Part shown: positions 7,734 to 17,230 of the stretch, one piece after another
How the letters are laid out: each line of letters begins with the position of its first letter
Numbering within the stretch: position 1 is the first letter of the stretch
Source: UBA6183 sp943372215
GTDB taxonomy: Bacteria; Bacteroidota; Bacteroidia; UKL13-3
Direction of reading: 5' to 3'
Assembly (NCBI GenBank): GCA_943372215.1
Contig: CALRXU020000016.1
Span: forward strand, 1-64,000
Length of the DNA: 64,000 bases
Made by a program: the position numbers and the translations under genes
Notes under the pieces: model-generated
The model's database searches: none
Told to the model about the DNA's origin: nothing
The model's input: only the letters and a program-made list of their open reading frames with translations

Positions 7734-8885
7734 TTATTGTTGAGTGGTGTTGATGATATAAATAGTTGGAGGAACCAATCGCCTAGGCTGCACATAAATT
7801 TTATCTCCTTCAACAGCTACAATTTTTAAGTTGCTATGTTTGGTTGGTTGTTCAAACTTTTTTGTGCCATTGGCAGAATACACCGTAACAAAGCCTGGCT
7901 TCTTTAACACCAGCCGCTCTTGGTTATCCAATTGCCTGTAGATGGCACAACCTCTTTTAGGCTTTATCACAGTACGAAAGGTAGTGGTATCTTCCTTGGC
8001 TTCTGATTTGGTTACAATGATATCACCTGAAGGGGTAATCCATAAATCGTTAAAAATGGTAAGCTCCACCTTTTTTTGCTCCATAAAGTTCATGGGTTCA
8101 AAAGCGGGGTTGTAAGGTTCAAATTGGCTGTCTTCCTTAAAAGTAATGGTATCTAACAACGTTACAGATTGGCGGGTTTGGTTATTAAGGTTAATCACTT
8201 GCACATTGCCGCCACACCCCATTTTAACAAACAGTTGGTTACCCACTTGTGCTGTAGAATAATTTACAGGCAAGGTGTTGCTTTTGTAAATGTCATCATA
8301 ACCTCCTAACACATTAATCAGTTTAAAGTCTGCATTAAAAACTCCAATTAGGCCCACTTCATCATCATACAGTTTTAGCGGCTGGGATTTGTATTTTTTT
8401 CTCGCAAATACAGGGACATAGAATACTTTTTTTATTGAATCATAAACGGCTTTTACATCATACAAATTGGATTGTTTACGAACAAAATACCGCTTTTTAT
8501 TCCATTTAAAGCCGTAATGTTTAACTACTTTTTTGCACACTAGCGCAGTATCATACAAATAGATAAAACTGCTGCTTAAAGACTCTACCAAATACCCTTC
8601 CTGATAAGGAATATAAAACTCCGTTCGGATGGTGTCTTCATTTTTTATGTCTTTAAACACTAAACGTCTCTCCAATTTACCCTGCTTATTGTACACCAAA
8701 CACTCCCGATGCTCCCTTTCCATTAAGTAATACTTGCCTTGGTAAGCGGAAACATTCCCAAAAAAAACTTCTCCACTTGGGTATGGATTTTCAAACACTA
8801 TGGTACTCATAGTATCATGCTGGGCGATGCAACAATTGGCAACAAATAGAAATAGTAGTATAAATAGCCCTTTCATCTTTCCCAT
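7734..8885 (-). CDS. Secreted β-propeller-like protein of unknown function
   Basis: 383 aa, minus strand. The signal peptide is MKGLFILLFLFVANCCIAQ; the start is probably the Met at residue 4 (8876). The mature chain alternates strands with repeated patterns such as YQGKYYLMER, GLIGVFNADFKLI and DGDIIVTK-like turns, as in six-bladed propeller proteins of Bacteroidota. A specific family is not recognised. The stop is only 2 bp from the convergent bestrophin stop, so no terminator fits between them. Confidence 0.6.
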   Translation of the reverse strand: MGKMKGLFILLFLFVANCCIAQHDTMSTIVFENPYPSGEVFFGNVSAYQGKYYLMEREHRECLVYNKQGKLERRLVFKDIKNEDTIRTEFYIPYQEGYLVESLSSSFIYLYDTALVCKKVVKHYGFKWNKKRYFVRKQSNLYDVKAVYDSIKKVFYVPVFARKKYKSQPLKLYDDEVGLIGVFNADFKLINVLGGYDDIYKSNTLPVNYSTAQVGNQLFVKMGCGGNVQVINLNNQTRQSVTLLDTITFKEDSQFEPYNPAFEPMNFMEQKKVELTIFNDLWITPSGDIIVTKSEAKEDTTTFRTVIKPKRGCAIYRQLDNQERLVLKKPGFVTVYSANGTKKFEQPTKHSNLKIVAVEGDKIYVQPRRLVPPTIYIINTTQQ

Positions 8886-8955
8886 TGATTAGCATTTACA
8901 CAAATGTAAAAAAAAGAAGCACAAGGCAAAACAATGATTTTCCCAATAAGAGTAA

Positions 8956-9891
8956 CTAAAACAAGTTCTTCTTCCTAAAATAAAGCACCCCTAAACCAGA
9001 TAACGCAATGGCAATAAGCATCACAATCCAAAACGCATTGGCATCGTTTTGAAAAGGCAAAATCACATTCATGCCATACAAACTGGCCACCAAAATAGGC
9101 AAGGACAGAATAATAGTAACGGAAGTTAAAAAACGAATAGTAATGTTGAGGTTATTAGAAATAATAGATGAATGCGCCCCCATCATGCTGCCCAAAATAT
9201 TGCTATAAATCTTAGACATTTCAATGGCTTGTTTGGTTTCTATAATCACATCCTCCACCAATTCCCTTTCATTTTCGCGTAAGCGGCCCATCATACTCAA
9301 CTGCTGCAAGCGTGCCATCATTAACTCATTGCTTTTTAATGAAGTGGTAAAATAAACCAGGCTCTTTTCAAAATTTAACAACTGTAACAATTCACGGTTA
9401 CGGGTTGATTTATGCAACGTCAACTGAATCTCGTCAGCCTTATTGTTGATATTTTTGAGGTAACGCAAAAACAAGGTGGATGATTTTAAAAACAATTGCA
9501 GCACCATACGCTCACGCATGGCCGTATTTAAGTTTTTAATACGTTGTTCCACAAAAGCCGAAGTTACTTCTGTTGCTTTATTAGAAACCGTTACAATTAA
9601 ATCACGTTTAAATATAATACCCAAAGGCAAGGTATAGTAAGGATAATCTGCGTCCCAGCCCAGCTCAAAAGGGATGCGGCAAACAATAAGCAAGCAATTC
9701 TTATGCTGCTCCACACGTGGGCTTTCATCCGCATCCAGTGGGTCAGTAATTAACTCAGGCGCAATTAACAACTTCTGTGTCAGGAACTCAATTTCTTCAG
9801 GCGTTGGACACACCACATTTACCCAGCAGTCTTTTTCAACTTCATTTACTGCGGTGAGTTGGTTGTTAATTGTTTTAAAATACTGAATCAT
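8956..9891 (-). CDS. corA: CorA family divalent cation transporter
   Basis: 311 aa, close to the usual CorA length. The N-terminal α/β cytoplasmic domain (about 1-160) leads into long helices (about 160-245). Two C-terminal transmembrane segments follow, at about 250-272 and 285-304. The signature YGMN lies at the end of the first membrane segment, with NDANAFW in the loop after it. CorA proteins form pentameric inner-membrane channels for Mg2+, and some members prefer Zn2+, Co2+ or Ni2+. The loop after GMN differs from the classical MPE sequence, so substrate is open. Monocistronic, with the Omp85 gene upstream on the same strand about 95 bp away. Confidence 0.85.
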   Translation of the reverse strand: MIQYFKTINNQLTAVNEVEKDCWVNVVCPTPEEIEFLTQKLLIAPELITDPLDADESPRVEQHKNCLLIVCRIPFELGWDADYPYYTLPLGIIFKRDLIVTVSNKATEVTSAFVEQRIKNLNTAMRERMVLQLFLKSSTLFLRYLKNINNKADEIQLTLHKSTRNRELLQLLNFEKSLVYFTTSLKSNELMMARLQQLSMMGRLRENERELVEDVIIETKQAIEMSKIYSNILGSMMGAHSSIISNNLNITIRFLTSVTIILSLPILVASLYGMNVILPFQNDANAFWIVMLIAIALSGLGVLYFRKKNLF

Positions 9892-9986
9892 AAAACCACA
9901 AGATTACTTTATTTAATCGTACTTTCTTTAACAGTTGTATTAAATTATCCTCAAATTTAACGGCTCTTCCAACGGCTAAAGCGCCA

Positions 9987-12302
9987 TTAAAACGGATAAC
10001 CAATACCAAAATTAAAATTCAGGTTATTGGTAAGCCAGGTTTGTTCAAAATTCCTAATTACCCAGCGGCTTCCTTGGTTATAGCTTGGGTCGTGCAACGG
10101 AATGGCCAAATCAAAGCGAATAAGAATAATATCAAAATTGAGCCTGAAGCCTAACCCAGCTCCTATACCAAGCTCTTTATAAAACCGATTGAATTCAAAA
10201 TTTGCGTTTTCGCGCTGCGGGTCCTTTTTACTCATCCATACATTTCCGGCATCTACAAAAACAGCTCCCTCAAACCACCTGTCGTATAAATTAAACCGGT
10301 ATTCAGCATTCGCTTCTATTTTAATATCCCCGCTATGGTCAATCTGTCCGCTTTGGTAATAGCTTGCTGGCCCCAACGACCTTGGAAACCATGCACGTAA
10401 ACTATTTGCCCCACCAACCCAAAACCGCCTTTCTAAAGGCAAAAACCTTGGGGCATTGCCATAGGGTATTCCTATGCCTGTAAACAAGCGGTACACTGTT
10501 GCATTGTTTCTATCATATTTGGTATTAAAACGAAAATCTATGGCTGTTTTGGCAAATTGCGAATAATTGACATCAAAAATTTCATAATACCCATTCTCAT
10601 TTCTTGGCGCCTTGATGAGGTTGTTTACCAAAGTTGCCGCGTTGCCGCTCACCTCAAGCACATCCCACCTTAAAAAAATGTGATGCAGCCCTTTTGCCCT
10701 TTGTTTATTGGTATACGTAAACCCAAACTTGCTGCCTAAAATAAGGCTATTGCTAAACATGGTAAACAAGTAAATATCCTTGTTTATTTGGTCAAAAAGA
10801 TCGGTTGAGTTGATGGTATTTTTGGTATAACTAATTTCAATTGGTGTAATGGAATAGGTGGTGTACTTTTTACTGAGTTGATAAATTCCTCCTATGGTAA
10901 ATACGCGCCTTTCAAAATTGCTGTTTAACTCATAAATAGCAGAAGTGGTAAAAATTGTTTTGGTACCAAAAATATTGGTATTCTTATCAAGCTGGCGTAA
11001 AAACACCAGGCGCGGAAGTGATATACTTGCGGTTAAGCTTTGCTCTGTGGCATTAAACCACGATTTTCCGCTGGCTTTTCCTTGCGCTTCAAATGATGAC
11101 CTGAGGGTTAGGTTAAACAATTCTGCATTCTTAAACACATTGCGGTTGTTTAACTGGAGTATACCCGCTAATCCATAGTTACCATAATTGCTTTGGTTGG
11201 TAAAGGTATTGTTCTGATCACTTACTATCGCTTGTGGCTCCAGCACATAATCATACTTAATGGTAGGAGCCAGCCTCACGTAGTACTCTACCCATGAGGT
11301 ATCGTTCATCACAAAACTTTTACTGGTAATATTAATAAACCTAAACACGTTTAAATCGCCCAAACGTTTGTAAGTGGTTGTAAGCAACTGCTGGCTAAAA
11401 AACTTTTCCTCGTTTAACAATAGACTGCGCTCCAATACCTCTTTGTTTAATTTATATTTATTAAGGATGTAATAAACATTGCCAGACTGCAAGGTGTCTT
11501 GGTTTTTAAATGACGAAATATCGTAATTGGGTTCAATATTTATAAAAATTTTGCCGATGTAATGCTGCTGGTGGGTTTCATAAAATCCTTTATTTAATAC
11601 TTTTACCGACAAGTTCACATTAAAATTATTGTTTGCCGTATCCATATCAAAACTTACAAACTCGCTGGTAAATGTGTAATAGCCATTATTACGCAGCAAA
11701 TCAACAATGCGTTTTTGTTCGCTTAAAAGGGCCTCTTGTTTTAGTCTTGAACCCAGGTTTATCAGCGATTCATCCTCTTTTGATTTAATTAAGTCGTATA
11801 TTTTTTTATCAGCACAATTAATTTGGTAGCTTTGAATGTGGTAAACCCCATTGGTTTGTACAAAATAGGTAACCTTGGCCCTATTGCGCCTGCTGTGAAC
11901 TTCGTAGGTAATTTCCGGGTAATAAAATCCAACACTTTTTAAGTACCCTTTCATGCTTTTTATGGAGGCATCAATAAAAGCAGTATCTAACATTACGGGC
12001 GGTTCACCATAATGATTGCGCAGATAAGAAGTTATCCTACCACTATTTTCCCTTGAACCCGCATAAAACATGCGCATTTTTAATTTGGTTATCCCTAAAA
12101 ACTTCTTGTTGGGTTTTTGTTTAATGTAATCGCCAATTGGCCTAATCACGTCATTGCGTGTTTCCCCTTTCACTTTTACTTCACTGCCAACATAAAGGTG
12201 CTGTTGTGAGCTTCTAAGTTCTTTAGTTATATTGCATGCTTGAAGCAATCCAGCGAGCAGCACTGGAATAAAAATTCTTTTTATGTTATCAAAAGCGCGC
12301 AT
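9987..12302 (-). CDS. Omp85/TamA-like outer membrane assembly lipoprotein
   Basis: 771 aa. The N-terminus MRAFDNIKRIFIPVLLAGLL ends in QAC, a lipobox with Cys23. Residues about 40-340 hold POTRA-like segments (for example VTYFVQTNGVYHIQSYQI and KVLNKGFYETHQQHYIGKI). Residues about 400-771 form a β-barrel of the bacterial surface antigen family, with the RFWVGGANSLRAW motif near 640 and a terminal aromatic residue. This lipidated BamA/TamA-like type is common in Bacteroidota and assembles or translocates outer membrane proteins; the client is unknown. The start codon overlaps the divergent rRNA methyltransferase gene by 20 bp, so each promoter must lie inside the other gene. Confidence 0.85.
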   Translation of the reverse strand: MRAFDNIKRIFIPVLLAGLLQACNITKELRSSQQHLYVGSEVKVKGETRNDVIRPIGDYIKQKPNKKFLGITKLKMRMFYAGSRENSGRITSYLRNHYGEPPVMLDTAFIDASIKSMKGYLKSVGFYYPEITYEVHSRRNRAKVTYFVQTNGVYHIQSYQINCADKKIYDLIKSKEDESLINLGSRLKQEALLSEQKRIVDLLRNNGYYTFTSEFVSFDMDTANNNFNVNLSVKVLNKGFYETHQQHYIGKIFINIEPNYDISSFKNQDTLQSGNVYYILNKYKLNKEVLERSLLLNEEKFFSQQLLTTTYKRLGDLNVFRFINITSKSFVMNDTSWVEYYVRLAPTIKYDYVLEPQAIVSDQNNTFTNQSNYGNYGLAGILQLNNRNVFKNAELFNLTLRSSFEAQGKASGKSWFNATEQSLTASISLPRLVFLRQLDKNTNIFGTKTIFTTSAIYELNSNFERRVFTIGGIYQLSKKYTTYSITPIEISYTKNTINSTDLFDQINKDIYLFTMFSNSLILGSKFGFTYTNKQRAKGLHHIFLRWDVLEVSGNAATLVNNLIKAPRNENGYYEIFDVNYSQFAKTAIDFRFNTKYDRNNATVYRLFTGIGIPYGNAPRFLPLERRFWVGGANSLRAWFPRSLGPASYYQSGQIDHSGDIKIEANAEYRFNLYDRWFEGAVFVDAGNVWMSKKDPQRENANFEFNRFYKELGIGAGLGFRLNFDIILIRFDLAIPLHDPSYNQGSRWVIRNFEQTWLTNNLNFNFGIGYPF

Positions 12303-13032
12303 TAAGCTTATTCAATCTCTCCTTATTAAAAAAAACCGCAAGGCCCAGCAACTTTTTGTGGTTGAAGGTAAAAAGCAAGTTGCTGAGTTATTGCAATCTT
12401 CGTTCCATATTCAATCCCTTGTAGCCACTGCCCCATTTCTTGATGAATATGCGCAAGATATTAAAAACGGCATCGAAATAACAATGGTAAGTGAAGATGA
12501 GCTGCAAAAAGCCAGTTTGCAACAGCAGCCGCAAGAAGCACTAGCTGTTGTGCACATTCCACAACATCCTTTTAATACCAGTAGTTTAAACCAACAGTTT
12601 ACCATTATGTTAGATGGTATTCAAGACCCGGGAAACCTTGGTACCATTATTCGTATTGCTGATTGGTATGGCATTAAACAGGTGATTTGCAGCTTAGACT
12701 GTGTGGATGTATACAATCCAAAAACCATACAAGCCACCATGGGGTCGTTTCTTCGGGTAATGGTACACTACCATGATTTACAGGAAATACTGAAAGACAA
12801 CACATTACCTTTGTATGCGGCAATAATGGATGGGCAAAACCTGCACCATACCACTTTTAGCCAAAATGGTATCCTGTTAATTGGCAACGAAGGTAAAGGC
12901 ATCACTGAAAATTTGCTTCAATTTAAACACCAACCTATCACCATACCCAAATTTGGTGAGGCCGAAAGTTTAAATGCCGGGGTAGCCACTGCCATTATTT
13001 GCGATGCATGGGCCAGAACGTTTTTTAAATAG
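12283..13032 (+). CDS. TrmH/SpoU-family RNA 2'-O-methyltransferase
   Basis: 249 aa. The start MLSKARIKLIQSL is typical of this family. An N-terminal substrate-binding domain (about 1-95) is followed by the SPOUT fold. Its motif 1 is LDGIQDPGNLGTIIR near 107, motif 2 is LIGNEGKGI near 200, and motif 3 is SLNAGVATAI near 228. These build the knotted S-adenosylmethionine site and transfer methyl to a ribose 2'-OH of rRNA or tRNA. Target nucleotide cannot be predicted. The start overlaps the divergent Omp85 gene. lepA follows 90 bp downstream with its own promoter box. Confidence 0.88.
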   Translation: MLSKARIKLIQSLLIKKNRKAQQLFVVEGKKQVAELLQSSFHIQSLVATAPFLDEYAQDIKNGIEITMVSEDELQKASLQQQPQEALAVVHIPQHPFNTSSLNQQFTIMLDGIQDPGNLGTIIRIADWYGIKQVICSLDCVDVYNPKTIQATMGSFLRVMVHYHDLQEILKDNTLPLYAAIMDGQNLHHTTFSQNGILLIGNEGKGITENLLQFKHQPITIPKFGEAESLNAGVATAIICDAWARTFFK

Positions 13033-13109
13033 TAATACCCTGCTTTTAAAACACTTAAAAACAATTCTGTGGTAAATTAGAAATCCTGCAAAATAAGCGG
13101 GTAAATCCC

Positions 13110-13117
13110 TATTTTTG
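13110..13117 (+). promoter_or_regulatory. -7 box of lepA, predicted leaderless start
   Basis: TATTTTTG matches the Bacteroidota -7 consensus TAnnTTTG fully. The lepA ATG begins 5 bp after it, about where transcription should start. No good TTG -33 box was found at the expected distance. Confidence 0.5.
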
Positions 13118-13122
13118 CGGGA

Positions 13123-14910
13123 ATGGAAAATATTAGGAATTTTTGCATCATAGCACATATAGACCACGGAAAGAGCACATTAGCAGATCGTTTATTAGAA
13201 TATACCCAAACCGTAAGTAAGCGTGACATGGAAGCACAGGTGCTTGATGACATGGATTTGGAGAAGGAAAGAGGCATTACCATAAAGAGCCATGCCATTC
13301 AAATGGATTATGAGCGAAATGGCAAAAAATATGTATTAAACCTAATTGATACGCCCGGACACGTAGATTTTAGCTACGAAGTATCACGAAGCATTGCAGC
13401 CTGCGATGGGGCGTTGTTAATTGTAGATTCAAGCCAGGGTATTCAGGCACAAACCATCAGTAACTTGTATTTGGCCATTGAGCAAGGTTTAGAGATTATT
13501 CCCGTATTGAATAAAATTGACCTTCCACACAGCATGCCGGAAGAAGTTAGTGATCAAATTATAGATTTAATTGGCTGTAAATACGAGGATATTTTACGTG
13601 CCAGTGGTAAAACAGGTCAAGGAGTGCATGAAATTTTGCATGCCATAGTTGACCGCATTCCTGCCCCTAAAGGAGATGAAAGCAAACCTTTAAAGGCCTT
13701 GATATTCGATTCAGTTTTTAACTCATTCCGCGGTATTATTGCTTATTTCAGGATATATGACGGGGTTATTAAAAAGGGAGATAAAGTAAAGTTTTTGGCA
13801 ACAGGTAAAGAGTATTTTGCCGATGAAGTGGGTGTATTGCGCCTTTCCATGGAACCAAGAAATGAAGTAAAGGCAGGTGATGTGGGGTACATTATTTCTG
13901 GTATTAAAGAAGCCCGTGAAGTAAAGGTTGGTGACACCCTCACCCATCTTGACAGGCCTTGTGAAGAGGGAGTAAAAGGGTTTGAAGATGTGAAACCGAT
14001 GGTATTTGCGGGCATTTATCCAGTTGATACGGATGATTTTGAAGAATTACGGGAGAGCATGTACAAGTTGCAGCTGAACGATGCTTCATTAACCTTTGAA
14101 CCGGAAAGCTCAGCAGCCCTAGGCTTTGGATTCCGTTGCGGCTTTTTGGGCATGTTGCACATGGAAATTATACAAGAGCGCTTGGAGCGTGAGTTTGGCA
14201 TGACGGTAATTACCACGGTACCCAATGTGAGTTACCATTGCTACACCAACAAAGGTGAAATGATTGTGGTGAACAACCCAAGCGATTTGCCAGATGCCAA
14301 TTATATTGAACATGTAGAAGAGCCTTTTATTTCTGCAACCATTATTACTGCGTCTGATTATGTTGGACCCATTATGGGCTTATGTTTAGGTAAACGCGGT
14401 ATTTTAAAAGGGCAAGTATACCTCACTCCTATTCGTGTTGAGATGAAGTTTGATATGCCTTTGGCGGAAGTGGTGTTTGACTTCTTCGATAAATTAAAAA
14501 CCATTTCAAAAGGGTATGCCTCTTTTGATTACCACCCCATTGGTTATGTGGTGAGTGATTTGGTTAAACTGGATATTTTATTAAATAAGGACAACGTGGA
14601 TGCGCTTTCAGCTATTATTCACAGAGACCGTGCTTACGAGTGGGGCAAAAAAATCTGCGAAAAATTGCGTGAACTTATTCCCCGCCATCAGTTTGAAATT
14701 CCAGTACAGGCCAGTATTGGGGCAAAAGTAATTGCCCGCGAAACCATCAAAGCGTTGCGTAAAGATGTAACAGCTAAATGTTATGGTGGTGACATCAGCC
14801 GTAAACGTAAGTTATTAGAGAAACAAAAAGAGGGTAAAAAACGCATGAGGCAAGTGGGCAGCGTGGAAATTCCGCAGAGCGCATTTATGGCCGTATTGAA
14901 ACTGGATTAG
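13123..14910 (+). CDS. lepA: Elongation factor 4 (LepA), ribosome-associated GTPase
   Basis: 595 aa, the normal full length. G1 is AHIDHGKSTLADRL near residue 11, then G2 RGITIKS, G3 DTPGHVDF near 77 and G4 NKIDLP near 131. Domains II, III and V follow. The LepA-specific C-terminal domain contains KALRKDVTAKCYGGDISRKR (about 546-565). LepA binds the ribosome and promotes correct translation initiation or back-translocation under stress; it is cytoplasmic and membrane-associated. The predicted promoter places the transcription start at or next to the ATG. The lipid A deacylase-like gene follows 47 bp downstream and may be read through. Confidence 0.97.
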   Translation: MENIRNFCIIAHIDHGKSTLADRLLEYTQTVSKRDMEAQVLDDMDLEKERGITIKSHAIQMDYERNGKKYVLNLIDTPGHVDFSYEVSRSIAACDGALLIVDSSQGIQAQTISNLYLAIEQGLEIIPVLNKIDLPHSMPEEVSDQIIDLIGCKYEDILRASGKTGQGVHEILHAIVDRIPAPKGDESKPLKALIFDSVFNSFRGIIAYFRIYDGVIKKGDKVKFLATGKEYFADEVGVLRLSMEPRNEVKAGDVGYIISGIKEAREVKVGDTLTHLDRPCEEGVKGFEDVKPMVFAGIYPVDTDDFEELRESMYKLQLNDASLTFEPESSAALGFGFRCGFLGMLHMEIIQERLEREFGMTVITTVPNVSYHCYTNKGEMIVVNNPSDLPDANYIEHVEEPFISATIITASDYVGPIMGLCLGKRGILKGQVYLTPIRVEMKFDMPLAEVVFDFFDKLKTISKGYASFDYHPIGYVVSDLVKLDILLNKDNVDALSAIIHRDRAYEWGKKICEKLRELIPRHQFEIPVQASIGAKVIARETIKALRKDVTAKCYGGDISRKRKLLEKQKEGKKRMRQVGSVEIPQSAFMAVLKLD

Positions 14911-14957
14911 TAAACCAGTTATTCAAGCTGTTTCACCTTCTACATCATTAAACAGGT

Positions 14958-16046
14958 ATGAAGCAATTAACAGGGTTGTTTTGTTTACTATCAATAAGCT
15001 TGATGGCTCAGGACTCCGTGTTAACCAAACCGATAACCGGATTAACGGCAAGTCTGCACTATGCAAGTATTTTTGCGCATAGTAAAGATGTACAAAACAC
15101 TTCAGGAGCTAACCCTGTTGGTTTAGAGTTTTTATACACCAAACAACGTAGGGATGAAGCCAGTTGGCAACAATGCAACTGTTACCTCAATAAAGGGTTT
15201 GGTATAAATTATTTTAATTACGACAACCGAATATTGGGTGAGGCTGCAGCCGTTTTTTTTGTATTGGAACCGCAATTTAGGTTAAGCAATCGGCTTAAAT
15301 TTTTAATGACATCAAGCACTGGATTATCCTTTTTAAGCAATCCATACCACAAAAACACAAATCCCAACAACATGAGCTACAGCTTACCAGTAAGTTTTTA
15401 TGTTGGGTTGGGTTCAGGTTTGCAATACCAATTATCTGAGCACTTTCAATTGGGTTTAATTGGTCATTACTTGCATGTATCTAATGGAGGCTTAAAAGAC
15501 CCGAATAAAGGGATTAACTGGCCAAGTGCCAACCTGCGGCTTACTTATAATTTGCAGGCAAACACGCTTCCCTCCTACACCAAAAAACAATTACTGTATA
15601 CCAAACAAAATAAACTTAGCTTAAGCTTTTTTCACAGCACCAAAACGGCTGCTCCAGGAGAAAAAAAACGCTACCTCATTTATGGGTTACAAACCTATTT
15701 TAGTCGAAGTGTTTCAACACTGCATGCCTTTTCGTTTGGCGGAGAATTTTTTATTGACCATGCCCTCCAAGAAAAGTTGAAACGCAATGGATTAAACAGC
15801 AGCCATAACCGGGCAGGCTTATTGGTAGGGCATGAATTCTTACTGGGTAAGTTTATTTTCAGCCAACAACTGGGGTACTATTTGCACAGCCCCTCACCTT
15901 ATTTCACCAAATTTTACCACAGGTGGGGATTGGTGTATTACACCAACTCAAGGCTCGCTTTAGGCTTTAATTTATTGGCCCATGCGCAGGTGGCTAACTT
16001 TTTAGATTTCAGGGCTACTTACACCTTGTATAGAACCAACAATTAA
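14958..16046 (+). CDS. Acyloxyacyl hydrolase / PagL-like lipid A 3-O-deacylase
   Basis: 362 aa with a signal peptide (about residues 1-18, ending SLMAQ). The mature part is an outer membrane β-barrel. It carries the family hallmark IGHYLHVSNGGLKDPNKGIN near residues 169-188. The His and Ser in HVSN correspond to the catalytic His-Ser of PagL-type lipid A deacylases, and acidic partners would come from neighbouring strands. Bacteroidota members are longer than Pseudomonas PagL (about 170 aa) because of a C-terminal extension, as here. It probably removes a 3-O acyl chain from lipid A; substrate specificity is inferred. The stop overlaps the convergent safE-like gene by 4 bp. Confidence 0.75.
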   Translation: MKQLTGLFCLLSISLMAQDSVLTKPITGLTASLHYASIFAHSKDVQNTSGANPVGLEFLYTKQRRDEASWQQCNCYLNKGFGINYFNYDNRILGEAAAVFFVLEPQFRLSNRLKFLMTSSTGLSFLSNPYHKNTNPNNMSYSLPVSFYVGLGSGLQYQLSEHFQLGLIGHYLHVSNGGLKDPNKGINWPSANLRLTYNLQANTLPSYTKKQLLYTKQNKLSLSFFHSTKTAAPGEKKRYLIYGLQTYFSRSVSTLHAFSFGGEFFIDHALQEKLKRNGLNSSHNRAGLLVGHEFLLGKFIFSQQLGYYLHSPSPYFTKFYHRWGLVYYTNSRLALGFNLLAHAQVANFLDFRATYTLYRTNN

Positions 16047-16768
16047 TGTAATGTTCTTTTTTCCATGCTGGTTTTGGGCTTGCAACAATCCTTCACTTGT
16101 GTTTGGTCGTGCGAAATTTTAGGGCTTACATAAGGCACGCCTAAACCCATTCCCCGCAACACAAAAAGACATCCAATCATAACCGCTGCAATGGGTGTAA
16201 GCCTGTTTATTTTGTGACGTATTCCTGCTGAAAGAAACTGCCCCGCCATGGAAATGCTAAACATCATGGGTAATGTACCAAGTCCAAATAACATCATGTA
16301 CAATGCTCCATCAACGGCCTGCTGTGTGGCTACTGCACCCAACAATCCCAAATAAACAAAACCACAGGGCAATAATCCATTCAGCAACCCAATTGCGTAC
16401 AATGATGTGTAGGTGGCATTTTTAAACAGTTTAGCCATTAAATCTCCTTTAAAAAAGAAAAAGGAGGTGGGTAACATTTGTTTGATTTTGCTTGACGAAA
16501 GTACAACGGCACCAATCATCATCAACCCTGCAGCAATGCTGATGCTTTGTTGCCAACCAGCTAACTTGAGCCCCCAGCCAAAAGCACCCAATATCCCCCC
16601 AATAATGGCATAGGTGGTAATCCTGCCCAAGTTATACAACAACTTGCCCCATACTTTTTGCCACACAGATACACCTATGGTTGGTGTAGCCAATGCAATT
16701 GGGCCGCACATGCCAGCACAATGAAAACTACCTAATAATCCGGTAATAAATGCTGCAATAAGTATCAT
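16043..16768 (-). CDS. SafE/TauE-like membrane protein of the cbb3 operon
   Basis: 241 aa from the ATG at 16768, which overlaps the fixH stop in an ATGA. A longer frame exists upstream, but MILIAAFITGLLGSFHCAGM is the typical start. About six transmembrane segments. The motif GSFHCAGMCGPIAL sits near the N-terminus, and a second half repeats GLLNGLLPCGFVYLGLLGA. This SafE-like subfamily is regularly found at the end of ccoGHIS clusters and is thought to act in copper or cofactor supply for the oxidase. Transport of sulfite is not implied. The C-terminus has DCCKPK, a possible metal ligand. Confidence 0.85.
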   Translation of the reverse strand: MILIAAFITGLLGSFHCAGMCGPIALATPTIGVSVWQKVWGKLLYNLGRITTYAIIGGILGAFGWGLKLAGWQQSISIAAGLMMIGAVVLSSSKIKQMLPTSFFFFKGDLMAKLFKNATYTSLYAIGLLNGLLPCGFVYLGLLGAVATQQAVDGALYMMLFGLGTLPMMFSISMAGQFLSAGIRHKINRLTPIAAVMIGCLFVLRGMGLGVPYVSPKISHDQTQVKDCCKPKTSMEKRTLH

Positions 16769-17202
16769 AGCACCAATATTTGTTTTTCTGTAGCCATCAA
16801 CTTGCCACGAAACGTCCACTCAAAAGTGGCTTTCCATACGCCTTTTTTGAGGTTGCTTGTTTGATAAGTGTAACAACCCAAGCTATCCAATTGAAAAGGT
16901 ACCGTAACATCCAAAGAAGCATCATTGGGGCGGTATAAAGTTAATGTACCTGCAAATGTTTGTTTGTCATTTACTTTAAAAAGCAACAGCTTTGAGGTAT
17001 TGTTATAACTTAACTCATGCGGTACCTCTTTGGAAGCAGCATATTTGTTAATATCGCTTTGGTAAAGCATGCCACGCTCATAATAATTTTCATCAACAAG
17101 GTCAACTTTTTGTACGCTAATCTGATATACCATCACGATAATAAACAGCATAAAAGCCAGCATAAAAAAAGTCAATTTGTGTCCCCAGTTTAGTTTTTTC
17201 AT
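16765..17202 (-). CDS. ccoH: FixH family protein (cbb3 oxidase assembly)
   Basis: 145 aa. One N-terminal transmembrane segment (about residues 9-27) is followed by a periplasmic β-sandwich domain. It has the typical VDLVDENYYERGMLYQ sequence near residue 33 and WKATFEWTFRGK near the C-terminus. FixH/CcoH is needed for assembly or stability of cbb3 cytochrome oxidase in the inner membrane. It is encoded between ccoG (28 bp upstream) and safE (4-bp overlap), the conventional order, which suggests translational coupling. Confidence 0.9.
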   Translation of the reverse strand: MKKLNWGHKLTFFMLAFMLFIIVMVYQISVQKVDLVDENYYERGMLYQSDINKYAASKEVPHELSYNNTSKLLLFKVNDKQTFAGTLTLYRPNDASLDVTVPFQLDSLGCYTYQTSNLKKGVWKATFEWTFRGKLMATEKQILVL

Positions 17203-17230
17203 AACCTATACTTTAATTTTTATCATCGAT

